DNA of 64,000 bases from Serratia quinivorans (GTDB lineage: Bacteria; Pseudomonadota; Gammaproteobacteria; Enterobacterales; Enterobacteriaceae): contig NZ_CAMKGL010000001.1 of assembly GCF_946227985.1 (NCBI RefSeq), positions 248,001 through 312,000 of the forward strand, in the 5' to 3' direction. The position numbers and the translations under genes were made by a program. The notes under the pieces were generated by a model that was not told the origin of the DNA, searched no databases, and was given only the letters and a program-made list of their open reading frames with translations. Positions 1-8,332 of the stretch are shown in pieces; position 1 is the first letter of the stretch, and every line of letters begins with the position of its first letter.

Positions 1-80
1 CCCTGGAGACGTTGGAACAGACATTAGGGTATTACAGCCAACAGGTGCGCCGAATGCGCGCTGAGTCTGAAGACGCCTGA
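1..80 (+). CDS. rcsC: RcsC sensor kinase, 3' end only
   Basis: The last 25 codons of a plus-strand gene end in TGA at 78-80; the reading frame starts at base 3 and the rest lies outside the window. The tail (LETLEQTLGYYSQQVRRMRA...) has the form of the extreme C-terminus of the RcsC hybrid kinase, after its receiver domain. Position supports this: in Enterobacteriaceae rcsC converges on rcsB, which begins here on the other strand. RcsC is the inner-membrane kinase that passes phosphate to RcsD and then RcsB during envelope stress. The identification rests on synteny and a short tail, so it is good but not certain. Confidence 0.75.
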   Translation, partial: LETLEQTLGYYSQQVRRMRAESEDA

Positions 81-84
81 AAGC

Positions 85-117
85 AAAAGGGCGCGGCATA
101 TTGCCACGCCCTCTGTT
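85..117. terminator. Shared terminator between rcsC and rcsB
   Basis: An imperfect hairpin (arms AGGGCG-c-GGCA and TGCC-a-CGCCCT, 88-112) lies between the convergent stops. Read on the minus strand it is followed by TTTTGCTTT, so it is better as the rcsB terminator; the plus side has no clear T tract. Confidence 0.5.
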
Positions 118-131
118 AACTACCGGGGATT

Positions 132-782
132 TTATTCTTTGTCCAGCGGTGCCATGCTGACGGACGAGAGGTAGTTGAGCAATGCAATATCGTTCTCAAC
201 ACCCAACTTCATCATTGCCGATTTTTTCTGGCTACTGATGGTTTTGATGCTGCGATTGAGCTTCTTGGCGATCTCGGTCACCAGGAAACCTTCGGCGAAC
301 AGGCGCAGTACTTCGCTCTCTTTTGGTGACAGACGCTTGTCACCGTAACCACTGGCGCTGATCCTCTCCAACAGTTTGGAGACGCTTTCCGGCGTGAACT
401 TCTTGCCTTTCTGCAATGCGGCCAGCGCTTTCGGCAGGTCGGTCGGCGCACCCTGTTTCAACACGATGCCTTCGATATCCAGATCCAACACGGCGCTAAG
501 AATGGCCGGGTTGTTGTTCATGGTCAGAACGATGATCGATAACTGCGGATAATGGCGTTTGATGTATTTGATCAGCGTAATGCCGTCGCCATACTTATCA
601 CCCGGCATCGAAAGGTCGGTGATCAGGACGTTTGCATCCAGTTTGGACAGATTGTTGATCAGTGCTGTTGAGTCTTCAAACTCCCCAACGACATTCACCC
701 ATTCAATTTGCTCAAGTGACTTCCGGATGCCAAACAGTACGATAGGATGGTCATCAGCAATAATTACGTTCAGGTTATTCAT
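132..782 (-). CDS. rcsB: Rcs phosphorelay response regulator RcsB
   Basis: 216-residue NarL/LuxR-class response regulator that receives phosphate from RcsD and controls capsule, motility and envelope-stress genes. The receiver domain (about residues 1-125) has the acidic pair D10/D11 and phospho-acceptor D56 in LITDLSMPG; a LuxR-type HTH follows at about 150-207 (RLSPKESEVLRLFAEGF...). The start MNNLNVIIADDHP matches the family length; an in-frame upstream extension to 863 would lie inside rcsD and is rejected. An AAGG-like ribosome site precedes the chosen ATG. The start codon lies 8 bp inside the end of rcsD, so translation is probably coupled. Confidence 0.97.
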   Translation of the reverse strand: MNNLNVIIADDHPIVLFGIRKSLEQIEWVNVVGEFEDSTALINNLSKLDANVLITDLSMPGDKYGDGITLIKYIKRHYPQLSIIVLTMNNNPAILSAVLDLDIEGIVLKQGAPTDLPKALAALQKGKKFTPESVSKLLERISASGYGDKRLSPKESEVLRLFAEGFLVTEIAKKLNRSIKTISSQKKSAMMKLGVENDIALLNYLSSVSMAPLDKE

Positions 783-3477
783 GTTGTTGGCTACCTTGCT
801 GCAGCAGTCTGCTGACGAAAAAATCAATCTGACTGATGTTATTCTCGATCTTGAGCGCATCACCGTCTGCGATGTGCTGTTCTAACGATTCACACAGTTG
901 CTTGCCGGGAAGCAGATTTAACATGGCAAACACGCCTTTCAGGCGGTGTGCTGTCTGTGACAGAGCATTGAAATCACTGCTGCCCGCCTCAGTATACAGT
1001 TTTTTGACATCGTCGGGTACTGTATCAATAAATAGGCCATAGTAATCACTTGATTTCAATTGTTTTTCATAGAGTTGGATGTCATCTGCGGTCAGTGATA
1101 ATGCACTTTCCTGCTGTTCCAATGCGGCCATTTGCTGCTCAATCAGCATCAATATGGCGTCGATCATGGCTCCACCCAGGTTATAGTTTACCCGAATATA
1201 CCGTTTCTCAAGCTGTTGCCAACCCGCTTCATCAGTGGTCAACAACAGCGTGTAATCATCCGCTCTTTGCGGGTTATCGGTCAACAAAACGTCGTAGTCG
1301 CGATTAATCTGACGTTCGTCAGCAACGATGCAACTCGCACCATAGGCATGCAGCAGGCGGGTGACAATGCTCCGTATTTCCTCAGAAGTAATGTCCAGCA
1401 ATGCGGTCACACCGTCGAGCAGTTTTTCTTGCGCTTCCGTCTCTTTTTTCTCCATCTCCATAGGGACACGGATGGTGTAGCGGGTGCCGATGTCTATCTT
1501 GCTGCGGATATCCAGCTGGCCGTTAAGCTTTTTACACAGTTGATTGCACAGGAAGAAGGTGAGGCCGGAGCCATGATTAAAGCGGTCCACCAGCGTTTGG
1601 CTGAGGAACGGATAATTCAGGTTGCTGATTTCTTCGTTGGAAATGCCCGAACCGGTGTCATTGATATGGAATACCAGACGATCGGGGTGATCCGGTTCAT
1701 GATCGACAACCAGCGAAATCTTGCCGCAGGCGGTAGTGATAATGGCGTAATGCACCAGCAGTGAGATCACCTTGCGCAGTGCGTTGGCATCGCCGATATA
1801 TTGCTGTTCAACGTCAAGATGGAAATGGTTGAACAACGACAGGCCTTTTTGATTGATGGACGGCAGGGCTTCCTGCAGCAGTTCATCTATCAGGGCCGAT
1901 GGGCTGAAAGGATGACGCGAAGGCTGCCAGTCCTGGGTTTCCAACCGGGTGAGCAGGGTGATATTTTCAATCAGCCCCAGCACCGTTGAGGATTGAACCG
2001 TCAGTTGCTTTTGCAGCGCTTGCTGTTGTTCCTCATCCGCTTGCGTGTGCAGGCGATCGACCAAATCATGCATTTGCCGGACCGGTTGGTTCAGCTCAAT
2101 GCCCAGATTATGCAACATCAGTTTGCGTGCCTGCACGTTCTTGTCGTACTCGCGCTGCGCCTGCTGCAAACGTTTATTGACCATCACTTCCTTGTCCTGA
2201 TCGTTGAGCAGGAACAGATAGGTTTCCGGCGACAGCTGGCTGCGGAAGATGCGGATCTCATACACTTCGTTGTTTACCGTCGCCTGAATCACACCGTGAT
2301 GCTGTTCGGCCATATGGGCGATTTTTTGCAGGCTGAGATGTGGCAGCAGGTGCTGGGCGATCTTATTACTGGCGATTACCGTATTGCTGGCGAAGTTGTA
2401 CACCAGCAGGCCTGATGGCAGGCTGGCGATGATTTCCTGATTCAGTGCCCGTTCGGCTTCCAGCTCAACCGCCATGTTTTCGCTCGGGCGGATATATTGG
2501 CGACGGATAAAGTAAATGCCCACCAATGACAGCGCCAACAGCAACAGATTGATGGCGATCAGCCAGATATTGTTCCGCAGCAGGTCAATCGCCAGGCTGA
2601 TAGCAGAAACACGGTAAACCACTTTCAGTGGCGCGTTAGGCAGCGGGGCGCTGAACTCCACCCAACTGCCGCTCATCGAAATACCGGTGCTGGTGGCGGT
2701 ATCCAACGGCAAAGTACCGTCGTCCATGCTGCTATCGTCAGGCAGCAGCATAAAGTTGGAGCGCGCCATATTAATGGGGATGATGTCGTTAATCGGCAGA
2801 TCGAAGGCGATCACCGTGGCCAAATGCCCCGGTTGGTTAAAAGTGGTGCGGATAGAGAACGAATAGGTGTTCTGGAAGCGCTGTTTGCGCAAGGCAGAGA
2901 AGCTTTCACGCTCATCGAGCATATTGGCCTGTTGCAGCATTTCAGCCCGGCGGTCCTCTGCCGAGGTCGTCAGATAGCTTTCTTTGAAGCGTGAGGCCAG
3001 TTCTTTTAACGGCTGGGTAGTGATTAGGCTCAGGCTGTTATCCTGACCGTTAAGGTAATACATGGCGTAATTTTCAGTCTTGGCTCCCCAGCGGGTATCC
3101 AGATAGTCTGAAATATTGGCGATCATCGCCAGTGTGCCTTCTTCATGACTGCCAAAAATAATCGCATCGGTTTTTTTATGCGGCTTCTCCAGGTAGTAAA
3201 CGTCCGGGCGCAGTCGGGTTTCCTGCAGGCTGGGATCGACATTCAGTGAAGGCGCATTACCGAACTTGTCGTAAATCTGGTAGGTGACGTAACGGTAGTT
3301 GTCGATGCGTTTTTGCAGGCCGTTGGCGATGCCGTTCAGGGCGTATTTCTTTTCAGCCAGCCAGGCGTTGGTATAGTTGTAGCCGTACAGGCCGATGGCA
3401 ATCGTCAGCAGTACGGAAAATAGCAGGAAGCAGCGGGTAATATTGCTTGAGCTGATGGTCAGTTGTTTATTTTGCAT
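775..3477 (-). CDS. rcsD: Phosphotransfer intermediate protein RcsD
   Basis: 900-residue inner-membrane phosphotransfer protein that relays phosphate from RcsC to RcsB. An N-terminal membrane helix (about 14-35), a long periplasmic region and a second helix near residue 305 are followed by a histidine-kinase-like region with degenerate ATPase motifs (GSGLTFFLCNQL) and a C-terminal Hpt domain. The phosphorylated histidine is H844 in QTAHRLKGVF, matching H842 of the E. coli protein. It is transcribed with rcsB, which it overlaps, and lies only 21 bp downstream of the MFS gene, so read-through from that gene is possible. Confidence 0.96.
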   Translation of the reverse strand: MQNKQLTISSSNITRCFLLFSVLLTIAIGLYGYNYTNAWLAEKKYALNGIANGLQKRIDNYRYVTYQIYDKFGNAPSLNVDPSLQETRLRPDVYYLEKPHKKTDAIIFGSHEEGTLAMIANISDYLDTRWGAKTENYAMYYLNGQDNSLSLITTQPLKELASRFKESYLTTSAEDRRAEMLQQANMLDERESFSALRKQRFQNTYSFSIRTTFNQPGHLATVIAFDLPINDIIPINMARSNFMLLPDDSSMDDGTLPLDTATSTGISMSGSWVEFSAPLPNAPLKVVYRVSAISLAIDLLRNNIWLIAINLLLLALSLVGIYFIRRQYIRPSENMAVELEAERALNQEIIASLPSGLLVYNFASNTVIASNKIAQHLLPHLSLQKIAHMAEQHHGVIQATVNNEVYEIRIFRSQLSPETYLFLLNDQDKEVMVNKRLQQAQREYDKNVQARKLMLHNLGIELNQPVRQMHDLVDRLHTQADEEQQQALQKQLTVQSSTVLGLIENITLLTRLETQDWQPSRHPFSPSALIDELLQEALPSINQKGLSLFNHFHLDVEQQYIGDANALRKVISLLVHYAIITTACGKISLVVDHEPDHPDRLVFHINDTGSGISNEEISNLNYPFLSQTLVDRFNHGSGLTFFLCNQLCKKLNGQLDIRSKIDIGTRYTIRVPMEMEKKETEAQEKLLDGVTALLDITSEEIRSIVTRLLHAYGASCIVADERQINRDYDVLLTDNPQRADDYTLLLTTDEAGWQQLEKRYIRVNYNLGGAMIDAILMLIEQQMAALEQQESALSLTADDIQLYEKQLKSSDYYGLFIDTVPDDVKKLYTEAGSSDFNALSQTAHRLKGVFAMLNLLPGKQLCESLEQHIADGDALKIENNISQIDFFVSRLLQQGSQQHE

Positions 3478-3498
3478 AGTTGACTGCGCATTCCTGAA

Positions 3499-4653
3499 TC
3501 AACGGGTTATCGCCCGGGCGCTGGCGGTAACCACCAGGAGTAAAACTGCAACGCAGGCAAAAGCTGCCGTCAGGCTGGAGAGCTGAGCGACAAAGCCAAT
3601 CAGCGCCGGTCCGGCGAGGATGCCGGCGTAGCCTACGGTGGTCACTGAGGCGATGGCCAGATTGGCCGGCATATCATGCTGGTTGCCGGCAGCACTGAAC
3701 AGGATCGGGACCACGTTGGAAGCGCCGAGGCCCACCAGCATAAAACCAATCAGTGAAACCATGGCGTTGTTGAAGATAATGGCCAGACTCAGGCCAATGG
3801 CCGCGCACAGGCTACCCAGCAGCAATACCTTATATCTTCCCAGCCGGTTTACCACCCAATCGCCGTTCAATCTGCCGATGGTCATGGTGATGGAGAACAG
3901 CGCATAGCCTAATCCGGCCTGGCTGTGGTCAACGCCTCGCAGGGTGGTGAGAAACAGGGCGCTCCAGTCGAGCATTGAGCCTTCTGCCAGGAACATGATG
4001 AAGCACAGGATGCCAATGAACATCACCCAACCGCGTGGCAGCACAAACATCGGGCCACCTTCGTCACCGCCGCTTTCACGCAGCAAATTGCGACTGGCCA
4101 GCATCAGCAATGCGGCAATGGTCAATACGGCGACCCATGTTGCCAGCAAAGGCGACAGTCCCAGCCACAGCATCAGACTAACACCGCCGGCACCGGCAAT
4201 GCCGCCAACGCTGAAGAAACCGTGAAAACCGGACATCATTGCCTTGCCGCTGGCGCGTTCGACCACTACCGCCTGTATGTTCATCGCCACATCGATCATG
4301 CCGATTGCCGCGCCAAACAACAGCAGGGCCAGTGCCATACCGGTGGTGGTGTCCATCAGGACCAGCAGGGGTAAATCAATACACAGTGCCAGCCCGGCAA
4401 GCAGGATCACCGGGCGACAGCCCAACCTGCCGGTCAGGAAGCCGGTAAGCGGCATCGCCAACATCGAACCTGCGCCAATGCACAGCAGCAGCAGACCCAA
4501 GGAGCCGTCGTCTATGCCGATACGCGCTTTGGCGAAGGGAACCAGGGGAGCCCAGGCGGCCATGCCGAAGCCGGCGACAAAAAAGGCCAAACGCGTTGCG
4601 ACCTGTGCCGGGACGCCGGGTTTCTGCTGTTCATTACACAAGGTGGATGTCAT
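3499..4653 (-). CDS. MFS transporter, YbjJ-like
   Basis: 384-residue integral membrane protein with the 12-helix pattern of the major facilitator superfamily. It begins with a short polar N-terminus, then a helix around residues 22-42 (FFVAGFGMAAWAPLVPFAKARIGI), a typical MFS loop (TGFLTGRLGCRPV) and a long central loop near 195-205. The overall form is like E. coli YbjJ, a putative transporter of unknown substrate. It sits between micF/ompC and rcsD, whereas E. coli has no gene there, and stops 21 bp before rcsD on the same strand, so it may supply transcripts to rcsDB. Substrate cannot be inferred. Confidence 0.8.
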   Translation of the reverse strand: MTSTLCNEQQKPGVPAQVATRLAFFVAGFGMAAWAPLVPFAKARIGIDDGSLGLLLLCIGAGSMLAMPLTGFLTGRLGCRPVILLAGLALCIDLPLLVLMDTTTGMALALLLFGAAIGMIDVAMNIQAVVVERASGKAMMSGFHGFFSVGGIAGAGGVSLMLWLGLSPLLATWVAVLTIAALLMLASRNLLRESGGDEGGPMFVLPRGWVMFIGILCFIMFLAEGSMLDWSALFLTTLRGVDHSQAGLGYALFSITMTIGRLNGDWVVNRLGRYKVLLLGSLCAAIGLSLAIIFNNAMVSLIGFMLVGLGASNVVPILFSAAGNQHDMPANLAIASVTTVGYAGILAGPALIGFVAQLSSLTAAFACVAVLLLVVTASARAITR

Positions 4654-5039
4654 GTGGGCATCGGGATCTATTGTGGAAATGCGGGCTGAAAGTTATGGAG
4701 TGTTTTTATCACAATCCGCGATCCGGGTCGAAAGGATTTGCGCTCGCCCGCGGTTCTGGCCACAAGGTAATGGCTTGAGCAAGGTGGCTGGATATTTTTA
4801 CAGACTATCAAAATAGAGGGGGCGACCAATATTGCTACACCGAACAGAATGTCGGCCCAGGTAGCAGTTACTTAAGCAATAAAATGCTTTTCTAATTAAT
4901 GCGATTAATTCGTAGACTGATATAGGTTAATAAATTAGCAATTAGTGCGAAGGTAAATTGTCGAGATAATATCGTGACGTGATTATTTTTTGGCAAAAAG
5001 TGCGCATTATGGTGAATTGTGTGGAAGGTTTCAGGCAAT
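4654..5039. other. Intergenic region before micF, no gene seen
   Basis: AT-rich, without a convincing reading frame. It must hold the promoter of the minus-strand MFS gene in its left part, but I cannot place it. The right end runs into the micF terminator. Confidence 0.5.
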
Positions 5040-5122
5040 AAAAAACCGGCCATAAGCCGGTCGAAGTGTACAAAAATTATCTTACAGATAATGAAGGTAA
5101 TAATGAAAATAATGATGATAGC
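5040..5122 (-). ncRNA. micF: MicF antisense small RNA
   Basis: Divergent from ompC, as in E. coli. The minus-strand transcript would begin GCTATCATCATTATTTTCAT, close to the conserved MicF 5' end that pairs with the ompF leader. A TATAAT box at 5129-5134 lies exactly at -7 to -12 from this start. The RNA ends in a hairpin (ACCGGC-cataa-GCCGGT, 5045-5061 including its mirror) followed by six Us. Predicted length is about 83 nt, against 93 in E. coli; the middle differs while the 5' seed and the terminator are kept. It is known as an Hfq-dependent repressor of OmpF translation under OmpR and SoxS control. Confidence 0.88.
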
Positions 5123-5312
5123 GGGATTATTATAACGTCAGTGTTATGAGAATATTTTGGCACAATGTGCTTATTGAGTGTGACTTTTGTATGGCTGTCT
5201 TTTTTTTCTTAAAGTTTTGTATAACTTCATGATTTTATATCTATAAATGTATTTTTTGTCATTGCGTGCTTTATTTTAACTGTCTGTAATGTTTTGTGGA
5301 AGTTCGCGCAAA

Positions 5313-5350
5313 TTTACATTTTGAAACCTTTATTAATCATAGTGAAACAC
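5313..5350. promoter_or_regulatory. OmpR-binding sites between micF and ompC
   Basis: TTTACATTTTGAAACC (5313-5328) closely resembles the C1 OmpR box of the E. coli ompC promoter, and a second GTGAAACAC-type half site follows at 5342-5350. The position between the divergent micF and ompC promoters fits. The assignment is by similarity only. Confidence 0.65.
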
Positions 5351-5483
5351 TATCGGATACTTGGTATCATTTTCTTTCTGGATTAATATAACCCTTGTTA
5401 CCAGAATGGTAATGCACAGTCGTGCTAATAATGCTCAAAAGGGCAGTGGCCATAGCTCGACATAATTAATGAGGATAATAACG

Positions 5484-6596
5484 ATGAAACTTCGAGTACT
5501 CTCTCTGATAGTACCCGCACTGCTGGTTGCAGGCACAGCAGGCGCGGCGGAAATCTACAACAAAGACGGTAATAAACTGGATTTGTTCGGTAAAATCGAT
5601 GGTCTTCACTATTTCTCTGATGATAAAGGTTCTGATGGCGACCAGTCTTATATGCGTTTTGGCCTGCGTGGCGAAACACAAATCAGTGACCAACTGACCG
5701 GCTACGGTGAGTGGGAATATCAGGCAAACCTCAACCATGCGGAAAGCCAGGACAACAATAACTTCACTCGTGTTGGCTTTGCAGGTCTGAAATTCGGCGA
5801 TTACGGTTCGTTGGATTATGGCCGTAACTACGGCGTGCTGTACGACATCGGCGCATGGACCGACGTACTGCCAGAGTTCGGTGGCGATACCTACGGTGCG
5901 GACAACTTCATGTTCCAGCGTACCAACGGCGTGCTGACTTACCGTAACTCAGACTTCTTTGGTCTGGTTGACGGCCTTAACTTTGCTCTGCAATACCAAG
6001 GCAAAAACGACAGCGCTACCGAATCCAACAACGGCCGTGACGTGTTGGCGCAGAACGGTGACGGTTACGGCATGTCCGCGTCTTACGATCTGGGCTATGG
6101 CATCAGCGCTGCAGCGGCATACTTCTCTTCCGACCGTACCAACGATCAGAACGGTAATAACAACGCCGGCATTCTGGGCCGTGGTGACAAGGCAGAGGCC
6201 TACAGCGGTGGTCTGAAATATGACGCCAACAACGTTTACCTGGCAGCGATGTATACCCAGTCTTACAACGCAACCCGTTTCGGCAGCAGCAACAGCAGCA
6301 CTTACGGTTACGCCAACAAAGCGCAAAACATGGAAATCGTTGCCCAGTACCAGTTCGACTTCGGTCTGCGTCCTTCCGTGGCTTACCTGCAGTCTAAAGG
6401 CAAAGACATCGAACGCGGTTACGGCGATCAGGATCTGATGAAGTATGTTGACGTGGGCGCGACCTACTACTTCAACAAAAACATGTCTACCTACGTTGAC
6501 TACAAAATCAACCTGCTGGATGAAAACGACTTCACCAAGTCTGCCGGTATCAACACCGACAACGTGGTTGCCTTGGGCCTGGTTTACCAGTTCTAA
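5484..6596 (+). CDS. ompC: Outer-membrane porin OmpC
   Basis: 370-residue general porin for small hydrophilic solutes. The signal peptide is residues 1-21 (cleavage [10 protein letters not shown]). The mature protein has the alternating beta-strand pattern of a 16-strand barrel, the constriction-loop motif PEFGG at 130-134 and a terminal aromatic residue in GLVYQF for BAM recognition. The start ATG at 5484 has GAGG upstream and gives a proper signal peptide; an in-frame ATG at 5469 would put five extra residues before it. Loops rich in Asn and Ser (about 160-180 and 225-240) are the expected variable surface regions. OmpR sites upstream and the divergent micF match the enterobacterial arrangement. 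Confidence 0.96.
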   Translation: MKLRVLSLIVPALLVAGTAGAAEIYNKDGNKLDLFGKIDGLHYFSDDKGSDGDQSYMRFGLRGETQISDQLTGYGEWEYQANLNHAESQDNNNFTRVGFAGLKFGDYGSLDYGRNYGVLYDIGAWTDVLPEFGGDTYGADNFMFQRTNGVLTYRNSDFFGLVDGLNFALQYQGKNDSATESNNGRDVLAQNGDGYGMSASYDLGYGISAAAAYFSSDRTNDQNGNNNAGILGRGDKAEAYSGGLKYDANNVYLAAMYTQSYNATRFGSSNSSTYGYANKAQNMEIVAQYQFDFGLRPSVAYLQSKGKDIERGYGDQDLMKYVDVGATYYFNKNMSTYVDYKINLLDENDFTKSAGINTDNVVALGLVYQF

Positions 6597-6624
6597 GCTA
6601 AGCAACAGAGTGTGAATGTGATTG

Positions 6625-6650
6625 CGCGGCCTTCGGGCCGCGTTTTTTTT
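6625..6650 (+). terminator. ompC terminator
   Basis: Perfect 7-bp stem CGCGGCC/GGCCGCG with a TTCG tetraloop followed by eight Ts. Confidence 0.93.
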
Positions 6651-6754
6651 GCCTGTAATTTGGCACAAATTGGCATTTTCGCGGCACGGATTGCCATTCT
6701 GATGTGCCGGGGGGTACCTACACTTTCGCCGTATAGAGAAATCAGGAGATGAAT

Positions 6755-7171
6755 ATGGAACTCAAGATAGAGCGGGTGATTGAAACGGTACTGTACGTGA
6801 AGGATATCGAGCGGGCCGCGGCTTTTTACCAGCAGGTATTAAAGCTGCCGGCGATGGTGGCCAATGAACGTTTTCGCGCCTATGACGTGGGCCGGGAAAG
6901 CGTCTTGCTGCTGTTTATTGAAGGTGACTCGGTCAAAGGAGCACATTACCCGGAAGGCTATATTCCCCCGCATGACGGCAACGGACCGCTGCATGTTGGG
7001 CTGGCCGTCACGAAAGAACAGCTGCCGCATTGGGAACAACATCTGGCGGCACATGGCATAGAGATAGAAGGGCGCATGAGCTGGGGTCAGGGTGGAGAGA
7101 GTATTTATTTCCGCGATCCCGATCATCATTTGCTCGAGCTGGTGACGCCGGGGATCTGGGCTAATTACTGA
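6755..7171 (+). CDS. VOC-family (glyoxalase-like) metalloprotein
   Basis: 138-residue protein of the vicinal oxygen chelate fold. Two beta-alpha-beta-beta-beta modules are visible: residues 5-60 (ERVIETVLYVKDIERAAAFYQQVL) and 78-135 (HVGLAVTKEQLPHWEQHL, then IYFRDPDHHLLELVTPGIW). Candidate metal ligands are the His of LHVGLA and the Glu of LLELVTPG. The family includes glyoxalase I, fosfomycin-resistance enzymes and dioxygenases; the substrate here is unknown. ATG 6755 is chosen over ATG 6749 because AGGAG ends 6 nt before the former and abuts the latter. The gene converges on the tetR gene with a 7-bp overlap. Confidence 0.85.
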   Translation: MELKIERVIETVLYVKDIERAAAFYQQVLKLPAMVANERFRAYDVGRESVLLLFIEGDSVKGAHYPEGYIPPHDGNGPLHVGLAVTKEQLPHWEQHLAAHGIEIEGRMSWGQGGESIYFRDPDHHLLELVTPGIWANY

Positions 7172-7743
7172 TGCTTCCAGGCGGCAGCCAATGTCTTCAG
7201 CATTTCACTCAGCAGCAGCAGCGTATTCTGGGCTTGCTGCTCAATTTGCACCTTGACGATGGCTCCGTCGATCAGCATCGACAGCATCTCCGCTCGCTGT
7301 TCCCGCTCAGGGCTTGGGGGCAGATGGCTGGCAATGACTTCGGCCATCTGTACTTTATGCCGGCGGGCTATGTCCAAGTTTTCCGGCAGCATATCCGCTA
7401 ATTCCACCGCCGTATTGATAAAAGCGCAGCCGCGGAATTGTGGACTGCAGAACCACTCCTCGAAACAAGGCACCAAAGCGAGCATCACATCCCCTGACTG
7501 TGCGACATGCTGATCCAGAGACCGGCTGAACCAGCTCAGCCACTGGTCATGACGGTAGGTGAGAAACGCCTCAATCAGCTCATTTTTGCTGGGGAAATGA
7601 CGATAAAACGTGACCTTGGCTACGCCTGACTCGCTGATAATACGATCAATGCCGGTCGCGCGTACGCCATCGCGGTAAAACAAATCATGTGCTGTCAGCA
7701 GGATGCGCTGACGTGGTGGCAGAGTGCCGGGGGCAACAGTCAT
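7165..7743 (-). CDS. TetR/AcrR-family transcriptional regulator
   Basis: 192-residue one-component regulator. The N-terminal HTH is clear at about residues 10-57 (RILLTAHDLFYRDGVRATGIDRIISESGVAKVTFYRHFPSKNEL is its content), followed by a helical ligand domain with a TetR_C-like tail. It reads away from a DUF1348 gene with two near-identical palindromes between them, so it most likely represses itself and that gene. AGGAG lies 8 nt before the ATG. The inducer is unknown; regulators of this type often sense electrophiles or quinones, but that is only an analogy. Confidence 0.93.
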   Translation of the reverse strand: MTVAPGTLPPRQRILLTAHDLFYRDGVRATGIDRIISESGVAKVTFYRHFPSKNELIEAFLTYRHDQWLSWFSRSLDQHVAQSGDVMLALVPCFEEWFCSPQFRGCAFINTAVELADMLPENLDIARRHKVQMAEVIASHLPPSPEREQRAEMLSMLIDGAIVKVQIEQQAQNTLLLLSEMLKTLAAAWKHQ

Positions 7744-7776
7744 TAAAACATCTCCTGAAATATCGACTGGAATGAT

Positions 7777-7796
7777 TGTAGACAGCTCTGTCTACA
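7777..7796. promoter_or_regulatory. TetR operator 1
   Basis: TGTAGACAGCTCTGTCTACA, 9-bp perfect arms around a CT centre, 34 bp upstream of the tetR start. It shares 16 of 18 core bases with the palindrome at 7814-7831, which argues for a specific repressor site. Confidence 0.8.
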
Positions 7797-7813
7797 TACG
7801 CTAGCTTAATTGG

Positions 7814-7831
7814 GTAGACAAGTCTGTCTAC
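7814..7831. promoter_or_regulatory. TetR operator 2
   Basis: GTAGACAAGTCTGTCTAC, 7-bp perfect arms, centred 36 bp from operator 1 and 27 bp before the DUF1348 start codon. The two sites could serve the two divergent promoters separately or hold a cooperative pair of dimers. Confidence 0.8.
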
Positions 7832-7858
7832 GTGATTGCAACCCAGCAGAGGTGAGCT

Positions 7859-8326
7859 ATGAGCATTAAACCCCCGTTACCGCCGTTCACCCGTGAGTCG
7901 GCGATTGAGAAAGTCCGTCTGGCGGAAGATGCCTGGAACAGCCGCGATCCTGAGCGAGTCTCGCAGGTCTATTCCCTAGATACCCATTGGCGCAATCGGG
8001 CGGAGTTTGTTGATGGCCGCGAGGCCGTTTGCGCATTCTTGCAGCGTAAATGGGCGAAAGAGCTGGAGTATCGGTTGATTAAAGAGTTATGGGCGTTTGA
8101 TGGGGCGCGTATCGCGGTGCGCTTTGCCTATGAATGGCGTGATGACTCGGGCAACTGGTACCGTAGTTTTGGCAATGAGAATTGGGAATTTAACCCGAAC
8201 GGTCTGATGATAAACAGACACGCCTGCATCAACGATATGCCGATTCGCGAGCAGGATCGTCAATTCCATTGGCCGCTTGGCCGTCGTCCGGATGATATTG
8301 CGGCACTGAGTGAATTTGGCTTCTGA
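7859..8326 (+). CDS. DUF1348 (NTF2-like) protein
   Basis: 155-residue protein of the nuclear transport factor 2 / SnoaL-like fold, DUF1348 family. The family hallmarks are present: an N-terminal helix ([35 protein letters not shown]), the [12 protein letters not shown] segment, and the conserved stretch [27 protein letters not shown]. No enzymatic activity is established for the family. AGAGGTGAGCT precedes the ATG. Its promoter carries the TetR-type palindromes, so it is probably the main target of the neighbouring repressor. Confidence 0.9.
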   Translation: MSIKPPLPPFTRESAIEKVRLAEDAWNSRDPERVSQVYSLDTHWRNRAEFVDGREAVCAFLQRKWAKELEYRLIKELWAFDGARIAVRFAYEWRDDSGNWYRSFGNENWEFNPNGLMINRHACINDMPIREQDRQFHWPLGRRPDDIAALSEFGF

Positions 8327-8332
8327 TTGTCG

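Noticed and set aside
5949..6668. 239-codon minus-strand frame
   Set aside because: Antisense to ompC and running through its terminator; codon bias in ompC creates the open frame.
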